Shown here piece after piece: positions 63,867 to 64,000 of a stretch of 64,000 bases of DNA. Each line of letters begins with the position of its first letter. The stretch's first letter is position 1. Source of the stretch: Streptomyces sp. NBC_01669 (GTDB taxonomy: Bacteria > Actinomycetota > Actinomycetes > Streptomycetales > Streptomycetaceae). The translations under genes were made by a program, and so were the position numbers. The DNA lies in assembly GCF_026339735.1 (NCBI RefSeq), contig NZ_JAPEQG010000001.1:1736001-1800000 (forward strand), read 5' to 3'. The notes under the pieces were generated by a model. That model had not been told where the DNA came from, did not search any database, and saw only the letters and a list, made by a program, of their open reading frames with translations.

Positions 63867-63963
63867 AGGGGCACCTGCTACAGCGCATCAGGCCGTCTCG
63901 CACCACGATCGCGATTCCCGCCGCACCGCTGTGTGCCTGCGCCTTCATGACGTCCTTCTCCAT
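63850..63963 (-). CDS. Small ORF (37 aa) with Cys pair, possibly part of a longer gene
   Basis: ATG 63963 with AGAGG 9 nt upstream encodes MEKDVMKAQAHSG, IAIVVRDGLMRCSRCPFTYRY, ending in a CxxC. The frame is open upstream to the window edge (with another GTG at 63981), so it may be the C-terminus of a longer protein. Its 3' end overlaps the truncated radical-SAM frame by 17 nt. No family is recognised. Confidence 0.4.
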   Translation of the reverse strand: MEKDVMKAQAHSGAAGIAIVVRDGLMRCSRCPFTYRY

Positions 63964-64000
63964 CACGAGAATCCTCTTCACTACGAAATCCTCAAGGCCG

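Overview
The window is chromosomal DNA of a high-GC actinomycete, almost certainly a Streptomyces. GC is about 70% with strong third-position GC bias, GTG and TTG starts are common, and genes are joined by 1- to 4-nt stop/start overlaps. Typical Streptomyces families are present: DUF6153, DUF6204, DUF2975 with a YozG-type regulator, a SpoIIE-type phosphatase with PAS and GAF domains, a MatB-type deacetylase/glycosyltransferase and a TnpB-related protein. No rRNA, tRNA or CRISPR array was seen.

Layout. 0-3.6 kb holds two metallo-beta-lactamase-fold hydrolases, a DedA membrane protein and an aminotransferase-like protein without the PLP lysine. 3.8-8.9 kb is a sugar-acid catabolic cluster: a GalD-type dehydratase, a Zn-dehydrogenase, a TIM-barrel protein of unknown function, an SMP-30 lactonase and an IclR regulator. 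Matching TCGAAC-N13-TCGAAC sites tie it together. 9-17 kb is mixed housekeeping and contains two internally deleted genes, a P-loop protein and an arginase.

17-23.3 kb is a metal-handling island: Met/His-rich lipoprotein, DUF6153 protein, CDF exporter with a divergent leaderless ArsR repressor, and a minus-strand set (small His-rich exported protein, CysK2-like enzyme, MFS exporter). That set has the same order as the copper-responsive lpqS-cysK2-Rv0849 genes of Mycobacterium tuberculosis. 23.6-29 kb has an FG-GAP secreted protein, a TauE exporter and monomeric isocitrate dehydrogenase behind a CTTGATATCAAG palindrome. 29-33 kb has an ABC transporter divergent from a two-component system, with a 15-bp perfect inverted repeat between them. 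33-40 kb has AraC/DUF2000, a Gly/Tyr-rich secreted peptide, GNATs, the DUF2975/YozG pair behind TCGATA repeats, and a nitrilase-family amidase.

40.4-46.1 kb is a minus-strand peptidase operon (M55, M20, S9, S66) that suggests use of cell-wall or D-amino-acid peptides, with a 5'-truncated hydrolase at its 3' end. 46.6-49.2 kb is a scar: an apparently intact TnpB-related nuclease, a broken short-chain dehydrogenase with a roughly 357-bp insertion, and a signal peptide fused to that wreck. 49.5-57 kb has an aldo/keto reductase with a divergent LysR, a GH18-like secreted protein and a Mat-like exopolysaccharide operon. 57-64 kb has a methyltransferase, the SpoIIE-type phosphatase, a DHA2 exporter with a C-terminal tail of Ig-like repeats, an SRPBCC protein, and a truncated radical-SAM gene behind an SOS-like box.

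A long palindrome occurs twice, at 7098 and 28822. Both times its first base is the last base of the upstream stop codon. All family assignments come from reading motifs; no database search was run.
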